Shown here: positions 12,360-25,115 of the stretch, piece after piece | How the letters are laid out: the number at the start of each line of letters is the position of its first letter | Numbering within the stretch: position 1 is the stretch's first letter | Notes under the pieces: generated by a model | Told to the model about the DNA's origin: nothing | Database searches by the model: none | The model's input: the letters and a program-made list of their open reading frames with translations, nothing else | NCBI GenBank assembly: GCA_023846275.1 | Contig: CM043869.1 | Coordinates: forward strand, 32,556,737-32,620,736 | DNA length: 64,000 bases | DNA from: Vanilla planifolia | Taxonomy: Eukaryota > Streptophyta > Magnoliopsida > Asparagales > Orchidaceae | Reading direction: 5' to 3' | Made by a program: the position numbers and the translations under genes

Positions 12360-15010
12360 CTACCCCCTTCCTCATTATAGGTTAAACATGGAGGCTCATG
12401 TTGAATTAGCTCATATGGTAAGAGACTTACTTAAAAATGATTTATTTAAGAAAATGTTAGTCCTTGTGCTATCTCCACACATTTAACCTCCAAAAAGGAT
12501 GAAACATGAAGGATGTGTGTCATTAATAAGGAAATTAACAAAATCATTATAAAATATAAGTTTCTTATTTTTTTATTAGATAATCTCTTATATCAGATAT
12601 CATGTGTAACCATATTTTCTAAGATAGATTTGAAAAGTAGTTATCATAAAGCACGAATTAAAATGGGATATGAATGGAAAATAGCTAACATTAAGAATGG
12701 TTTTTATGAATTATTAATGATGTCAATTGGGTTATCAAATACATCAAGTACATTCATGAGATTGATAACCCAAGTTCTAAAATTATACTTATGATAATTT
12801 ATTATAATATATTTTGATATATAGTAAGTGTATTAGGGATCATCTAGACATTTACACAAATTATGTAGCACTCTTAAAAAGGAACACTTATTTGTCAATC
12901 AAAAGAAATGTGAATTCTTCAAACCCAAGCTTAGCTTCTTAGGGTACGTAGTTTCTGCTAAAGGGTTACTTATCGACTATAGCAAAGTCAAGGCAATTAT
13001 GACCTACCCCAAAATTCATAACATTAGAAGCTTCTATGGTCTTACCATATTTTATCAACAATTTATTAAAGACTTTAGTGTTATTGTCACAATGATTATC
13101 AATTGCACTTAGTTTGGAAAATTTACTTGGACCAAATCTATGAACTTAACTTTTAGAAAATTCAAAGAAGTTATGATATGAAAAAGAACTATATGTTATA
13201 GTTCAATCTTTAAAATATTGAAGACATTACTTACTGTATAAAGAGTTCATCTTATACTCTAACCATTAGGCACTTAGGTTCCTAAATTCTTGATGGAACC
13301 TTAGCCATAGACATACCAAATGGTTCAAGTACTTCTAAGAATATACGTTCATTACAAAATACATGCTTAGCTTAGAAAATGAAGTAGCTAATGTACTTAG
13401 TTGGTTAGTTCACCTATTGACTACTTTGTTAGTAAAGGTCTAAGATTTTAACCAAATTAATAACCAATATCCTGATTATCCAAATTTGAGCTAATTTATT
13501 AAAAAATTAATTCAACATCAACCTTTGTATCTAAAGATTTTAGTTTGAAAGGTGGATACTTATATAAAAATAATTGGTTATGTATCTCAAATTCATCACT
13601 TAGAGATTCTTCTAGTTCAGAAAATACATATTAGAGGATTATTTAGTATTCTGAGAGAGATAAGACTCTTAGAGATATCTAAGAAAAATTTTATTAGCCT
13701 AAATGATGCGTCATATTACCTTTATTATATCCTAATGTTGCATTTGTATAATTACAAAATCTCTAAAGATAAACCAAGGACCTTACATTTTACTACTTGT
13801 ATTAATAAGCCATAGGAACACATAAGTATAGATTTTATACTTGGATTATTTAAGAGCCCATCTAGACATGACCCTGTACTGGACTATTTCTCTAAAATGG
13901 CTCATTTTGTCCTCTACTGTGAGACCTTGAATGTTAGCCATGTAGCCAATAGTTATTTCAATGAAATAGTTAAATTGCATGACATTCCAATGATCATAGT
14001 ATTTAATCAAGAAGTAAGATTCACTAGTTATTTTCGAATAATCTTATGACATTTAATAAGGACAAAGCTAAAATTTTCTATAGCTAACACCCACAAATAG
14101 ATGGATAGATAAAAGTAATAAATTATATTCTAGAAAATCTTCTTCTTAGCTTGAAAGGAGAATAACTTAAGCTATAGGATTAACTAATACCATGAGCCAA
14201 ATTTGCACATAATTAATTTCATGATTCATAGTATTGATCTAAGTCCCTTCAAAATTTGTCAAGATAATAAGCAAATGACTCATATTGATCTTATTCCCTT
14301 ATTAGATCTATTTTTACTTTTATATCTACTTTTTCTTGTGCCTTTCATATCTCTTCATAATATAAAATAACACTAAAAAACTAATCTAAAAAATGTATAA
14401 AAAATTAGTAAATACTCATAAAAGGGATAAGAAATTTTATGAATAATACTATGTCATAATTAGATTTAGGTCAAAATAATTCTCTCAAAACTTTAAGAAA
14501 TTACAAATACATGGAGCTAGACCTTTTAGGATTGCTCAAATACTAGAAACTAATGCATACTTTTTGGATTTTTCATAATTGTATAAGATAAGTGCAACCT
14601 TTAATGTTAAGAAATTAGTCTTGTATAAGGCATTATTTCCTATACCTAGTGAGCCATTTGAGCATGATCCTCTTATGATTAGTGACATTCTTACCACTAC
14701 ATCAACCCTGAGAGTAAATAAGAAAAATATGAAAGAACTTTTAGATCATGAGATAATTCTAATCAATAATTGTATACCTAAAAAATGTTTAATTCATTGG
14801 AAGTGTATGCCACTAACGAAGGAGTCTTGGCTTGCATATCATGACTTACTCTGTATTATATATCACTTATTGGAGCACTACTTTACCCATCACCTTGATA
14901 CTATCAAACCAAGCTCTCTTTCACTTAAGAATTATGATGCAAGAGCATATTACTTTAGTTCAAAAGCACACACCTGTTGGCATCACACCAATCTCATTCA
15001 GATTTGAAGC
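12360..15010 (+). pseudogene. Ty3/gypsy chromovirus pol relic: RT, RNase H, integrase, chromodomain
   Basis: The plus strand keeps reverse transcriptase sequence at 12,513-12,790 (INKIIIKYKF, IFSKIDLKSSYHKARI, IGLSNTSSTFMR). The catalytic DD box, next in order, is decayed to YFDIYS. An FYQQFIKDFS-type thumb block lies near 13,050 and RNase H (RHYLLYKEFILYSNH, then NEVANVLSWLVHLLTT) at 13,210-13,435. The integrase core is at 13,815-14,120 (IDFILGLFKSPSRHD, YFSKMAHFVLYCETL, VSHVANSYFNEIVKLHDIP). A chromodomain lies at 14,745-14,860 (ELLDHEIILINN, LIHWKCMPLTKESWL). Many stops and frameshifts show it is dead. The motif wording differs from the minus-strand relic at 7.7-10.0 kb, so it is a different chromovirus lineage. 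It lies inside the LTR pair of that element, in opposite orientation. Confidence 0.92.
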
Positions 15011-16439
15011 TATGCGAAAGACAAATCTTATTTTGATTAGGTATATTTGCTAACCACAGGGGTCAACTATAGTACACCATTTTTTTCATATAATTATTCT
15101 CATTATTTTTTCTTTTGTTCATCTAAGTATATTTTGCAACTATGTTTTGTCATTATCAATGTTAGTTCTTGTCTATTTGCACTTATGAGCACTCCATTTA
15201 TCATCATTAATTATCTATCATCGTCGAGTCACTTGCTACTCTAGATCATCACTACTATCATCTGCCCACCATCACCTAGTTGCCTGGCATCACCTATTCA
15301 TCCACCATATCTCAACCATCCATTGCTTCCATATCACTAACCATCAGATGGCCACCCATTTGTCTCCTACCTTTTGACTACTACAAGCCACCGTAGTCCA
15401 TTTTGCTTACTGTTGGTATTCCTTGTCTCATCGTTGTCGTCGTTCCACCGTTATGTTACATTATTACAAAATTTTTCTTATCTCATAATTTTTTCATGCT
15501 TTTTTATTTAATGTGATTAACTTATTCATAATGGTTTTGGAATTTTAAAGGTTTCTTTTAGATTCTCAAATGATTTAAGTTAAAAAGATCTTTTTTATAT
15601 GACTTTAGCTCTCTCATTCTTATGTTATTCTCCAAGGTGCATTTAATTGTTTTTCTGAGGCATAATTATTGATCTCTCTATTTAAAAATAGAAGGATTTC
15701 CCTCATTATAAAGATGTTATTTCTCAATAAAGTTTCTCTTGTTTATGTACTTCTATCTTTGTAAGTAAAGAGAGTGTGTGAAAAGATTTTAACTCATTTT
15801 CTCTTATGAGAGATAAGGATTGAAGGTGAAATATCTTCCACTAAGAGAGTTAAAAACCAATCAATTTTTCTCTTCCTCTAACATTCTCTTCTCAGTAATA
15901 TCAAGTCCTTATCTACTCTTCACTCTCTTGGTCAAACCACCAAACATAATCCATCTTAATAAGGATCTAAATCCAAGTTAACCATCATATTATCCATTTA
16001 GCTAAGATTCTCCATCAACATAGATCTCCATCTCATCATTCTTTTTAATGCTCCAAATGTCAACTCTAAAGGAAACTATAAGTCATCATTGTCATAAAGA
16101 TGAACTCTTTTTCGTAACTTTTTTTTTCAAGATCATTACCAAGGTTAGAGTTATTCTTTCTTTTATTAAAGTATTCTATATAGAGTTTATCTTTAATTCT
16201 TTATTTTATATGCATGAAATTGGATGTAACAAAATTGTTTAGTTGGAGTTTATGTTTAAAGCTTAACATGTTAGCATCTATCCTACAAAATAATTTATAA
16301 TACAACTTATGATACTAATCTTTGAACAATTCTAAAACATCACACATCTCACAAAGCCTTAATTAATATATAGTATTATTTAGTAATTTTATTAGTTTAT
16401 TGAGCACCTATTATATTGTAAGCTTCAAATTAGATCTTA
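15011..16439. other. Non-coding segment after chromovirus pol
   Basis: The stretch 15,240-15,440 is rich in CATCACC, CCACC and CCATC triplets, unlike its surroundings. The rest is AT-rich. It should contain the 3' part of the plus-strand chromovirus and the leader or gag of the minus-strand element, but neither is identifiable by eye. The ORFs here are short and show no family motif. Confidence 0.45.
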
Positions 16440-17305
16440 ATAGAAGTTTAATTTCTCTTACATCATATATTTATCTTTTTATACTAAGTTGTATCTGATG
16501 ATGATCCCATGCATTGTGCTTTCTTAATTTCTTATACTATTATGATCCACTTAACTATATTATATGATCCATTTAGTCTATTTGACTTTGTTAAATTTTT
16601 TTATTTGATCACACTTGTATGATATAAGTTCCTTTTTTGTTTGATAATGTATTTCTTAGTCAATCATTGAAAAGTACACATTATTGTATTAATATGATAA
16701 AGAGTAATACTTATGTGATCATGAATTGATTTCTAAATATGTTCATATTACACTTAGCTTTAGTTCTTACTACATGCTCAAATAAAATGATATATTTTAT
16801 CATATTGAATGTCCTATATTTTCCTTCTTGAGCCCATTAAACTTAGTTGAATTTATGGAAATGCCTTAACTAAACCTTGCCATACTTATATGTTTTTTTA
16901 GTTCTATGATAATATCCTTTTTAAGAATTTGTTCACATTGCTTTCTAAATGATTCTATCCCTTAATTCATTCTAATATACAATCTAATCTTGTCATATTA
17001 TATGATACACTTTTTTCCTTTCTCTTAACCTTTTGGACTCACCCCCTTATCTTCTAATACATTGTTTGTCACTTTACCATAATAATACATTCCTAAACTT
17101 TGTACCTTATGATATTCATCAATTTTCTTATATTGAGTTTAGCTTTATATCATATTTACAATTTGATTAATTGTATTATATGATAACTTCAAAAATGGCA
17201 CATTAATTAGTAGATTTTAAGAAAAAATTAGAAATTTTCTAAAAATAAAATTGCTCAAATTATCTTTGAAATATTTTTATTTATAAGATTTGAAGATGTT
17301 ATACA
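16440..17305 (-). repeat. LTR relic, probable 5' LTR of the minus-strand gypsy element
   Basis: Partner of 6,800-7,656, same orientation. Shared landmarks in order are the TGATGATGATCC/TGGTGATCTAATGCAT region, CTTGTATGATATAAG, TTTGTTCACATTGCTTT, TGTTTGTCACTTT, TCATCAATTTTC, CACATTAATTAG and the start-proximal ATAAGATTTGAAGATGTTATA. On the minus strand it would open with TATAACATCTTCAAATC. I did not find a tRNA primer-binding site next to its inner edge, so the boundary at 16.44 kb is approximate. Confidence 0.68.
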
Positions 17306-17309
17306 AACT

Positions 17310-20255
17310 TTGTACCATGAATGTATATGCATGATGTATTTATTATGTGATGATAGAATGTTTGTAGAAAAAAATTGAATTAAAAAAATTCAAGGATGGC
17401 TGAAATCAATGCTTACATTGATATTGAATGTTATATTTCATTATAGCATGATATGTAAGTACTTATTGTTATTATAAGGAAAATTTTACAAGACTATGCA
17501 AAAATGTCATGCAAATGGATATTAAAAGAATAATAAGTAAATGTGATTAAATTAATATTTTACAAAAAATTGAATTGGAAAAGAAAAGGAGTAAAATAAA
17601 AGTTGGTTGAAAGGATTAGACATGATTTTGGAAAAGAGACCATCTAATGTTTATACAAAGTAGCTTAACTTGTTAGCTAAAATAACATCTAGAAATGGGG
17701 CTACAATCCTAGATAACATGTTCTAGATGTGTATCAAATGAGCTATCATTAAGACTTTTTTATTTTGGAATGGCATGTTTTAGGAAATATTCTTTGGTTT
17801 TAAAATGTAAAAAGGCATGACCTTAGAATCAATTAAAAGAAAAAATAAATTGAGAAAAATAAGAGAAAATAGTTTAAATAAATTTGCAAGATTTCTTAAA
17901 AAAAAAGACTAAGTTTTTTAAAGTAAATAAAAGATAAAATATTATTTTATTTTTATCACGTTTTATTTACAAGTATTTTGTATTATATTGACCCAACATG
18001 TAGCATGAAAAAAATATGCTTGTTTACATTCATGTTACATTATTTTTGAAATTTCATGTATGAAAAAAACACTATACAAGATTCTAGGGAAATAATAAGA
18101 GTGGTAGTTAATAATTTATTTACTTAGTAGTTTATTTCTTTGTTTATCTTAATATGCAAGTTGCTATGAAAGCTCATTATCTTACATTAGTATTGGATCT
18201 ATAGTAATATGGACATGAATTAGTATATTTTTCACTACAATGTATGGGATTTTGTGCTTTTAAAAGTAATATGAAAGCTTTATATTTCTTTCATTTTGAT
18301 TTTCAAAGTATAAACCTATTTCATTTTTTATTTGTGTTAAAAAAATATATGGTTTTTAAAACTAATAAATACGTAGACAATATGAGTCAACATACAAATG
18401 TCATGTTCATTTTTATTACTATTGTTTTATTATCATTTTATATTGAGACATTTTTATATATAGAATTTATCATTGAGTTTTATAATGATCATTTACTTTA
18501 TATCCTGCCATAGCGACACAAGGAGAAAGAGTGATCATTATGAAATATGATTTGAGTGGTATGTTGTTGATAAATTATTATGAGCATGGTATCTTGTATA
18601 TTATGATATTGTATTTATGATAATGATATCAAGTTATGTGCTTCAAATTAGGGATGTGATATTTAGCTGTGGTTTAAGCTATAAGAAATTGTTTTTATTT
18701 CAGTTTTATGATCACTCTCATGCGTTGTTGGATTTGTGTCTTCTATGTTATGTAAAAATTATGATTTAATCAAAAAAATTATTATTATCTATATTATCAA
18801 GTTGAAAGGACAAACATAACATGACAATGATAGTTTGTGTGTACATGAAAGGGGATTATGGGTGCAAATGCAAAGTTTCATTGATGGACTTATTATGAAA
18901 CAAACATGCGTACTAATTTGTGCAAAGGGCATTTTTAGTGAGACTAGTGCAAAGGGTGTGTAAATGAGCACATGGACGTGAGATTGTGAAAATGATGAAG
19001 ATAAGTGATAGAGGGAAAGGAAAAGAATTAAAAAAATGTAAAGAAGAGGAAATAAAGTGATATGTGAACATTGAAATTAAGGAACAAGGTAGCAAGAAAG
19101 AGGAAGATAAAGAAAATGAAGGGAAGGAGGAAGTAGAAGATAAATGATCACTCATCAAAGTGCACCAAAAGAATAAGCCATCATGTCCTTCCACTTAAGC
19201 CATCATGCAAGAGTTTAATGTAGATATGTTAAAGCTAACACAAAAGGCCCTTTTCATTCTAGATTTTGTGTTGATCTTGTACTTTGTGAAGAATGTTGAT
19301 AATAAAATCAATTGTGATCTAACACATTGTGGAAGATGTTGTGGATAGAGATAGATTTATGAAGAGTAGAGAAGAAGTAGCAAGCCACGTGCAAAAATGT
19401 TTAAAGTTGATGATGGCATTGCTTTTGCAAAGAGGCTCAACTTTCAAATTAAAGAACCATGTGGATTCAATTCCAAGTTGAGTAGTTCTCCATTAAGAGC
19501 TTTTCATTTGTTACATAAAATAGACAGAATGTTAAACCTTCACTAATACTATGTGGCACATAAAATCACATTCATTCGACTTACTCATACATGCTTATAT
19601 ATTATACATCATATCCATGTGTTAAATTGTGATTAATTATTAATCAATAGTATGAATTCATCTGTCTCAATAGTTGAACTAGCTTTAGCATTAATATAAT
19701 CTATTGTGTAATGAAATTAAGTTGACACAAAGCTCTATATTTGATCTATTATATGATCTTAAAAAGGAATGTCCTATACCATATTTGTATGTTCATTCTT
19801 TTTGCTTTGTTTCTCAAGTTTATTATATGTAGTATTGCATTTTATATATTTATGATGATTTCATCTATTATATAATCATTATATTCAATAAAATAAATAA
19901 TTTTTAGTATTATTGTACATTAATGATATCTTTTATTTACCATGTATGGATACCTCTTATGTTATGTGTTTTAAGTTATTTCATACATTATTTTAAATGA
20001 GAAGTTTTGTTTACTTATATATTCTCTCTTTTTATAACATTCTCAATCATCAAAGCATGTACAAATAGAAATGTATCATAAAACATGTCAAAATTTAAGA
20101 AATAAAAATCTTCTAAACTATAAAAATGAATATATAATTGAATAAAGCTTTTGAAAATGAGTCTAACAATATTTGTTTTATCTCAATTAAAATTTATTTA
20201 AAATTTTTGTGAATTATACAAGTTAATAAGTATAAATATATACATATATATAAAC
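17310..20255. other. AT-rich DNA, no gene recognised
   Basis: This stretch has short ORFs of biased composition only (for example a phenylalanine-rich one at 18,244-18,513, and a serine/phenylalanine-rich one antisense to a purine-rich tract at 18,960-19,190). None shows a known domain or splice structure. Confidence 0.5.
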
Positions 20256-20259
20256 TATT

Positions 20260-20930
20260 TTTGATATTTTTTTCAAAACTAACATTTCCTTTCTCTCATG
20301 TTCCTATGCCCAATGCAAACCCTAGGAGAGATTTTGTTGCACCTAGCTGGAATTTTGTCGAAGTCATTTCATCAATAATGAGGGTGTCAATTGCCATAGT
20401 CCTTTTAAGCGAATCAAAGACTTACTACAAATTTGCACTATCAAGGACCTCACATAAGTCAAAAGTCTGAAACTCAAAAATCACTTTTATTTTTTAATAT
20501 TGGTTTAACAAATGCTCCAATGATTTTTTATGGATTTAATGAATATAGTGTTTAGGCAATGGTTAGATCATTTTGTTATTATTTTTATTGATACAATCTT
20601 GGTCTACTCCACAAATAAAGTAGAACATAAAAAGCATTTACATTTAGGTTCATAGAATACAATAGTAGCAATTGTATGTAAAGTTTTCAAAATATAATTT
20701 TTGGTTATCTAGTATACCTTTTTTGTTACATATAATTAATATAGAAGGTATGAATTTCTAAAAAAATAATAACTATCTTTGAATGGATAAAGCTTAGCAA
20801 CATAATTGAAGTGTAAAATTTTATAAGTTTGGTTGGGCATTATAAAAAATTTGTAAAAACATTTTCTCAAATTATAATACCATTAACAAGATTAACATAT
20901 TAGATAGTGACTTTTGAATGAAATTCAGAC
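20260..20930 (+). pseudogene. Ty3/gypsy reverse transcriptase fragment
   Basis: Plus-strand translation across frames gives LTNAPMIF, an [13 protein letters not shown] stretch and then IFIDDTLVYS-like sequence at about 20,500-20,620, with [11 protein letters not shown] after it. A decayed EGMNF block lies near 20,735. At 20,800-20,890 come SLVGHYKKFVKTFSQI-like residues, the thumb block found before RNase H. This is the same order as in Tekay/Del chromoviruses. Only the RT portion survives; no RNase H, integrase or LTR is recognisable beside it. Confidence 0.75.
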
Positions 20931-20939
20931 TACACAGTT

Positions 20940-23335
20940 GTGGATATAAACTATATTGTTGTTATAATTATGATTATGCATGATTATTAAAATACTTCTA
21001 AATGAAAAATTAAATCTAAAGGAAAATTTTTTTTTTTGAATTCTAAAATTTGAAAAACAATTAATTGAATATGTGACAAAAATAAGGATCTCATATTTAT
21101 GGTATCAATGTATAATTTAACTAGAATAGTTTAAGTTTGGATATGTGATAAGAAAATAAGACGTCACACACACTCTCTCTCTCTCTCTGTGTAAGAGAAC
21201 ACTTAAGACAGTCTTAGGAAAAAGCAAACAAAAAGACATTATATAGATATGACTTGTATCATATGTGTATGATGCATATAACTATAATATGTGTAAACCT
21301 GGTAAAGCCTCTTATAAAGATAATGTAACTATCATATATGTACAAAGTAACGATATCCCTCAGTGTAGTAAGTTAGAGCCATAATGTAAACATCTTTGTA
21401 CTAATATGATCTAATTATTAGTAAGATCATTCAAATTAAGCACAAAAATTCATTATATACTTGCATTCTCCATATTAGATATGTATGATCCTAAGATAAT
21501 AGAGAACACATTTAATCTTTAAAAGTATTGTATTGTACAATCCTTGTGTTCATCTAATATGAAATTTTTAAAGCTTGATAGCGATTTTAACTTTATGCGC
21601 TATGTATTCATCATACAGTATGATATCTATTATTTCACTTGTAATAACCAAAATATGCTGGTCATAGAGGAGCTTTATTTGGTGATTAGCTTTATCCATG
21701 TGTGGACTTGATATAATCATCTAATTGTAATTCTATGAATATAATCTAAGAATTCTAATGACTAGTTGATCTCTTGGATATTTAATTTTAGTTATTAGAT
21801 ATTTTTGAAATGTTAGTCAATTAAGGAGTACAAATAACTAGATATTCATATGAGTTGTAGTTTATAATCTCACTTGCATATCTCTAAAAAAAATACCAAA
21901 GCCTAACCTTGCTCAAACAATTTTCTTTCACAAAAAAGTTCTACTTTCAACTATTATTTGCTACTACAATTTGACTCCAAAACTCTACTTATTTCATTGC
22001 ATGTGTTTGGTAATATCATTCCACATCATTTAGTAATTGTGTCACTTTAATCTACAAGTGAAAAAGTTAGGATTTTTGTTTGTTTCATTGTGGAAAGTGC
22101 TAAAATTATATTCTTTAGCTATTGTATAACTTCTCTTCTTTTTTTTTTGTGGCTTACACATCTTAACATGTTGAACATCTTACATAAGTTCATATATTAC
22201 AACTAAGATTTATTTTAATAAAATAACCAACCACTAATACTTCAATAAAATCAATAACTACTAACACCCAATTTATCTCAAGTTTAATCACTTATAAGTT
22301 TCATTTGTGTATACAAAATACTATTTTATTATTTGTTTTAGGTATTTAAAAATTTCTTCTTTAGTTGACTTAAAACTAACTTTATATAGGATTTCTCATC
22401 ATACTCTATGTGATAAAATCATTGATGGATACTGTCTTTCAATTTATGATCTAAATTTTATTTTCTCTTCATTCACTTGATTTTTTTCATGCATATTTTG
22501 ATGAACTCTTCTTCATTTCGTTAAACACAAGGCTCAATTGGTCAAATTTTATTCCCTTTATAAGTTTTGAACTTCCTTATTTATTAAAAAATAGCTTAAA
22601 TACAAAAATTACTTATCATTTTTTTTATAAAAATTTAATAAGTTAACAGCTTATTTTTGCATGCATAGCATCACACATCATCCAATTATTGCATTCTTTC
22701 ATCATGACACAATTTGTGAATTCTTTAGGACTACTTATGGCAACTAACACTTGTTGGGATGGTCAATGTGTCACCATTACTTTATTTCTATTCTTTTAGG
22801 AATTTGTAACCTAAAAGCAGATGAAAAAAAATATTTATACATGTCCACCATTCACATGAGCAATGTTGTTATTATTGGTTGTACATTTAAGCCGTTAGGA
22901 CCCTAAGACCTATCACACTCAATGGTTATCATATTTCTGATCCTTTGTCAGGACACCTTCGCACTCAAATACAATCTATCCGTTTGGTATGCTTTTGTAT
23001 GCCTATTATCAATGTGTTACAATACAATCCATCCGTTTTGATTAACATGCCTTAACAACCAATTGTTGGACTGCAATTCATATAACTTTTTTTTATTTAG
23101 CTTATCATCAAACAAAAATGTCATTAGTATTGCAAAATTATCATTCTCATTGTTGCTCTACTGATTAGGAAATCAACAAATGACCTAAACTCTCTCTTTA
23201 TCTCTCTCTATCAAACATTCTTAGAGAGCATATAATTTTTATCTAAATTATGGACATTTTAAAATTCATTTAATTTCTTTAATAAATTAGTATATTCAGT
23301 CCAAGACCTGCTGTAACAAAGTTAAATAAAAAAAT
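20940..23335. other. AT-rich intergenic DNA downstream of the bHLH gene
   Basis: No gene is recognised. A short (CT)n tract lies at about 21,169-21,188. The 21,300-21,660 part carries the recurrent ATGATATC/TATGATCC-type motifs seen in LTR-like stretches elsewhere. Confidence 0.5.
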
Positions 23336-23339
23336 ATAT

Positions 23340-23579
23340 TCCCAAAAATACCTTTAAAAAATTCTAAACACTAAGTTTGATAGTTTCAACGAATTTTGTC
23401 TAACATACAAGACTTGTAGCAACATCGAGCCATATTCCATGCTTGCTCCGCTTTTCACCTTGTCTCTACACCCAAGCAAGCGATAGCTCTCTTCTCAACT
23501 TCTGATCATTTTCTTCAAGCGAAAATCGCCCCATCTTGAGAGGTGGAAACCCAACCCATTAAGGCACCCATGGGATCTC
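23340..23579 (-). other. Probable 3' untranslated region of the bHLH gene
   Basis: Sequence after the TAA stop (23,582-23,580) is noticeably richer in G and C than the intergenic DNA that starts at about 23,340. This suggests transcribed, low-copy sequence. The polyadenylation site cannot be fixed by eye. Confidence 0.45.
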
Positions 23580-24988
23580 TTAGGGAAAGGAGAACATGTT
23601 GTTGAGCTGTATATAGTTCAGATGCTCTTCCTTTTTATCACCCATCTGCATCAAAAAATTCCCATTATCCTGTAATGCAGGCATTCACGTTCCCTTGTTA
23701 GCCCATGCAACTCTCTCTCTCTCTCTTTCTATCTATCTATCTATCTATTTCTCTGGGTTTACCTGAGGCAGGGGAATGGGTGCATGACCGAGGAAGGGAA
23801 TTGGAGGGGTCGTCATGACATGATAGTCTTCAAGCGTGCCATGGTTAACACTTCCTGCTTGGAGGAGACTGGCTTGAATGAAGGAGGATGGCAATGGCTG
23901 CGGCTCCAGTAGCATGCTGTAGCTCAATCCATTAACCTGTGACGAATACAGTTCAGGATTTAGTTCACATATATTCATGCGAAATTTTGGAGGCCTTTTT
24001 TTACTTCTATTCATCTCTACTAACCCCTTCTTTGTTGACAAGATAATTGTAGTCTCCAGAAAGGTCGAATGTCATTGGATTCACACAAGCCAGTTTCATG
24101 GACAGGAACTGTTATTAAGAAAATAAGAAACCATAAATAAAAAAATAAATGCATACTCAACCGTCAAAGAAGAACAATACAAATATTGAAGGATAGGTAC
24201 TCATTATTGCTACTTGCCTCGATTTGGTTTTGCAACGACTGTACATAGTTAATGATCTCATCAAGCATCAAAGCCTTCCCTGCCACCTAAAATCAAAAAG
24301 AACAATATATCAAACTTGACAAGTAAAAAAAGTCACAGCACAGCCAGCTAAGTAGTCCTAAGAGTTGAAGAAAAACCAAGGACTGAGTTCTAGGAGGCTC
24401 CACCTTCTGACAGCCAGGAACAAGTCCTTGAAGTACCTTCATCCTTTCACTGATCTTTTCTCTTCTAACCTAAGAAAGCCAACAATTTGCTCTTAGAAAC
24501 GGCCCATAGATAAGATGGATCATCCATGCAGTTTTATTACCCTCTCTGCAAGGCTGTGGCTGTCGGTTGCCTGCCCTCTTTTGGCCCTTACATGAATATA
24601 TCCCAAAGGAGGCTCAGCCAATGCCTTCTTCTCCTTCTCTTCAATATGTCTTTTCTGTTTCCTGCTTCTTTTTCCCTTTGCTTCCTATAAATCAAAGATC
24701 AATTAGTATAAGTAGCTCAGCAGAAGATATATAAATATATTTATATTTACCCACTTTCAAATATGATTGATTCAAAGAGTCATGTCTGCTCATCTTCTTG
24801 TCCATTAAGCAACCATCGAGATTGCTGATGGAGCTGCCTCTGCTTCTGGGAGAAGAAGGCTCAGAGACGGCCCCATGAGCTGGGCCATGGCAAGACTTAA
24901 AGGAGGAGGTGTCGTTGCGCATCTCTCCCGAAGAGCCAAAAGGAAAAGGATGAAGGTTGTTGTGGTGGTGGTGGAAGAAGGCTGTCAT
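23580..24988 (-). CDS. bHLH transcription factor, seven exons, 286 aa (BEE/CIB/HBI1/BPE-type subfamily)
   Basis: Predicted nuclear DNA-binding regulator. Coding exons on the minus strand are 24,988-24,755, 24,684-24,541, 24,469-24,404, 24,286-24,218, 24,108-24,025, 23,936-23,763 and 23,669-23,580. All junctions are phase 0 and the frame stays open for 286 codons to TAA. The N-terminus is low-complexity (H6-H9, serine-rich 43-54). A basic cluster KGKRSRKQKR (81-90) is a likely nuclear signal. GYIHVRAKRGQATDSHSLAE (106-125) leads into the bHLH domain. H121, E125 and R129 form the H-E-R triad expected for E-box/G-box binding. Helix 1 ends around 142, the loop is PGCQKVAGK (144-152), and helix 2 runs ALMLDEIINYVQSLQNQIE (153-171), followed by FLSMKLA. 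The domain wording and exon pattern match subgroup XII plant bHLH proteins, known for roles in brassinosteroid, light and growth responses; the exact orthologue is not assignable. The ATG at 24,988 is the first in-frame one and lies downstream of a good TATA box. Confidence 0.95.
23713..23752. repeat. Compound microsatellite (CT)n(ATCT)n in the last intron of the bHLH gene
   Basis: About nine CT units followed by about five ATCT units on the plus strand; transcribed as GATA/GA repeats. They occupy much of the 93-bp intron 6 (23,670-23,762), between its GTAAAC donor and TTACAG acceptor. Such tracts vary in length, so this is a likely polymorphic marker that could also affect splicing of a very short intron. 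Confidence 0.9.
24109..24217 (-). other. bHLH intron 4 with a non-canonical GC-AG donor
   Basis: On the transcribed strand, exon 4 ends GAG and the intron starts GCAAGT and ends ACAG. Apart from the T-to-C at position +2 the donor matches the consensus well, as is usual for functional GC-AG introns. The nearest GT (four bases further in) would put the downstream exon out of phase, so the GC donor is required to join ...QIE (171) to FLSMKLA (172). Confidence 0.85.
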
Positions 24989-25070
24989 CCTCAAATAAAG
25001 CCCGGTAAAGAGATCTCAGCGTCGTAATATCTGTATGATGGCAGGCCTGACGAGCTTAGCAGCTACTGCC

Positions 25071-25079
25071 TTTATATAA
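25071..25079 (-). promoter_or_regulatory. TATA box of the bHLH gene
   Basis: Reads TTATATAAA on the minus strand, about 83 bases before the ATG. With the usual spacing, transcription would start near 25,045, giving a 5' leader of about 55 nt. It is the only good TATA box between the start codon and the GA-repeat tract. Confidence 0.75.
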
Positions 25080-25115
25080 CAGTTATGACGGGATAAGACC
25101 CTAAGCAGATCTGTC

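Noticed and set aside
18244-18513. 89-codon ORF rich in F, I, Y and L
   Set aside because: Composition is what random AT-rich DNA gives; no domain, no promoter, no splice context.
18789-19194. Overlapping serine/cysteine-rich minus-strand ORFs
   Set aside because: Antisense to a purine-rich tract; low complexity and no recognisable motif.
24992-24994. Upstream in-frame start two codons before the bHLH ATG
   Set aside because: That codon is TTG on the minus strand; the first in-frame ATG is at 24,988-24,986.
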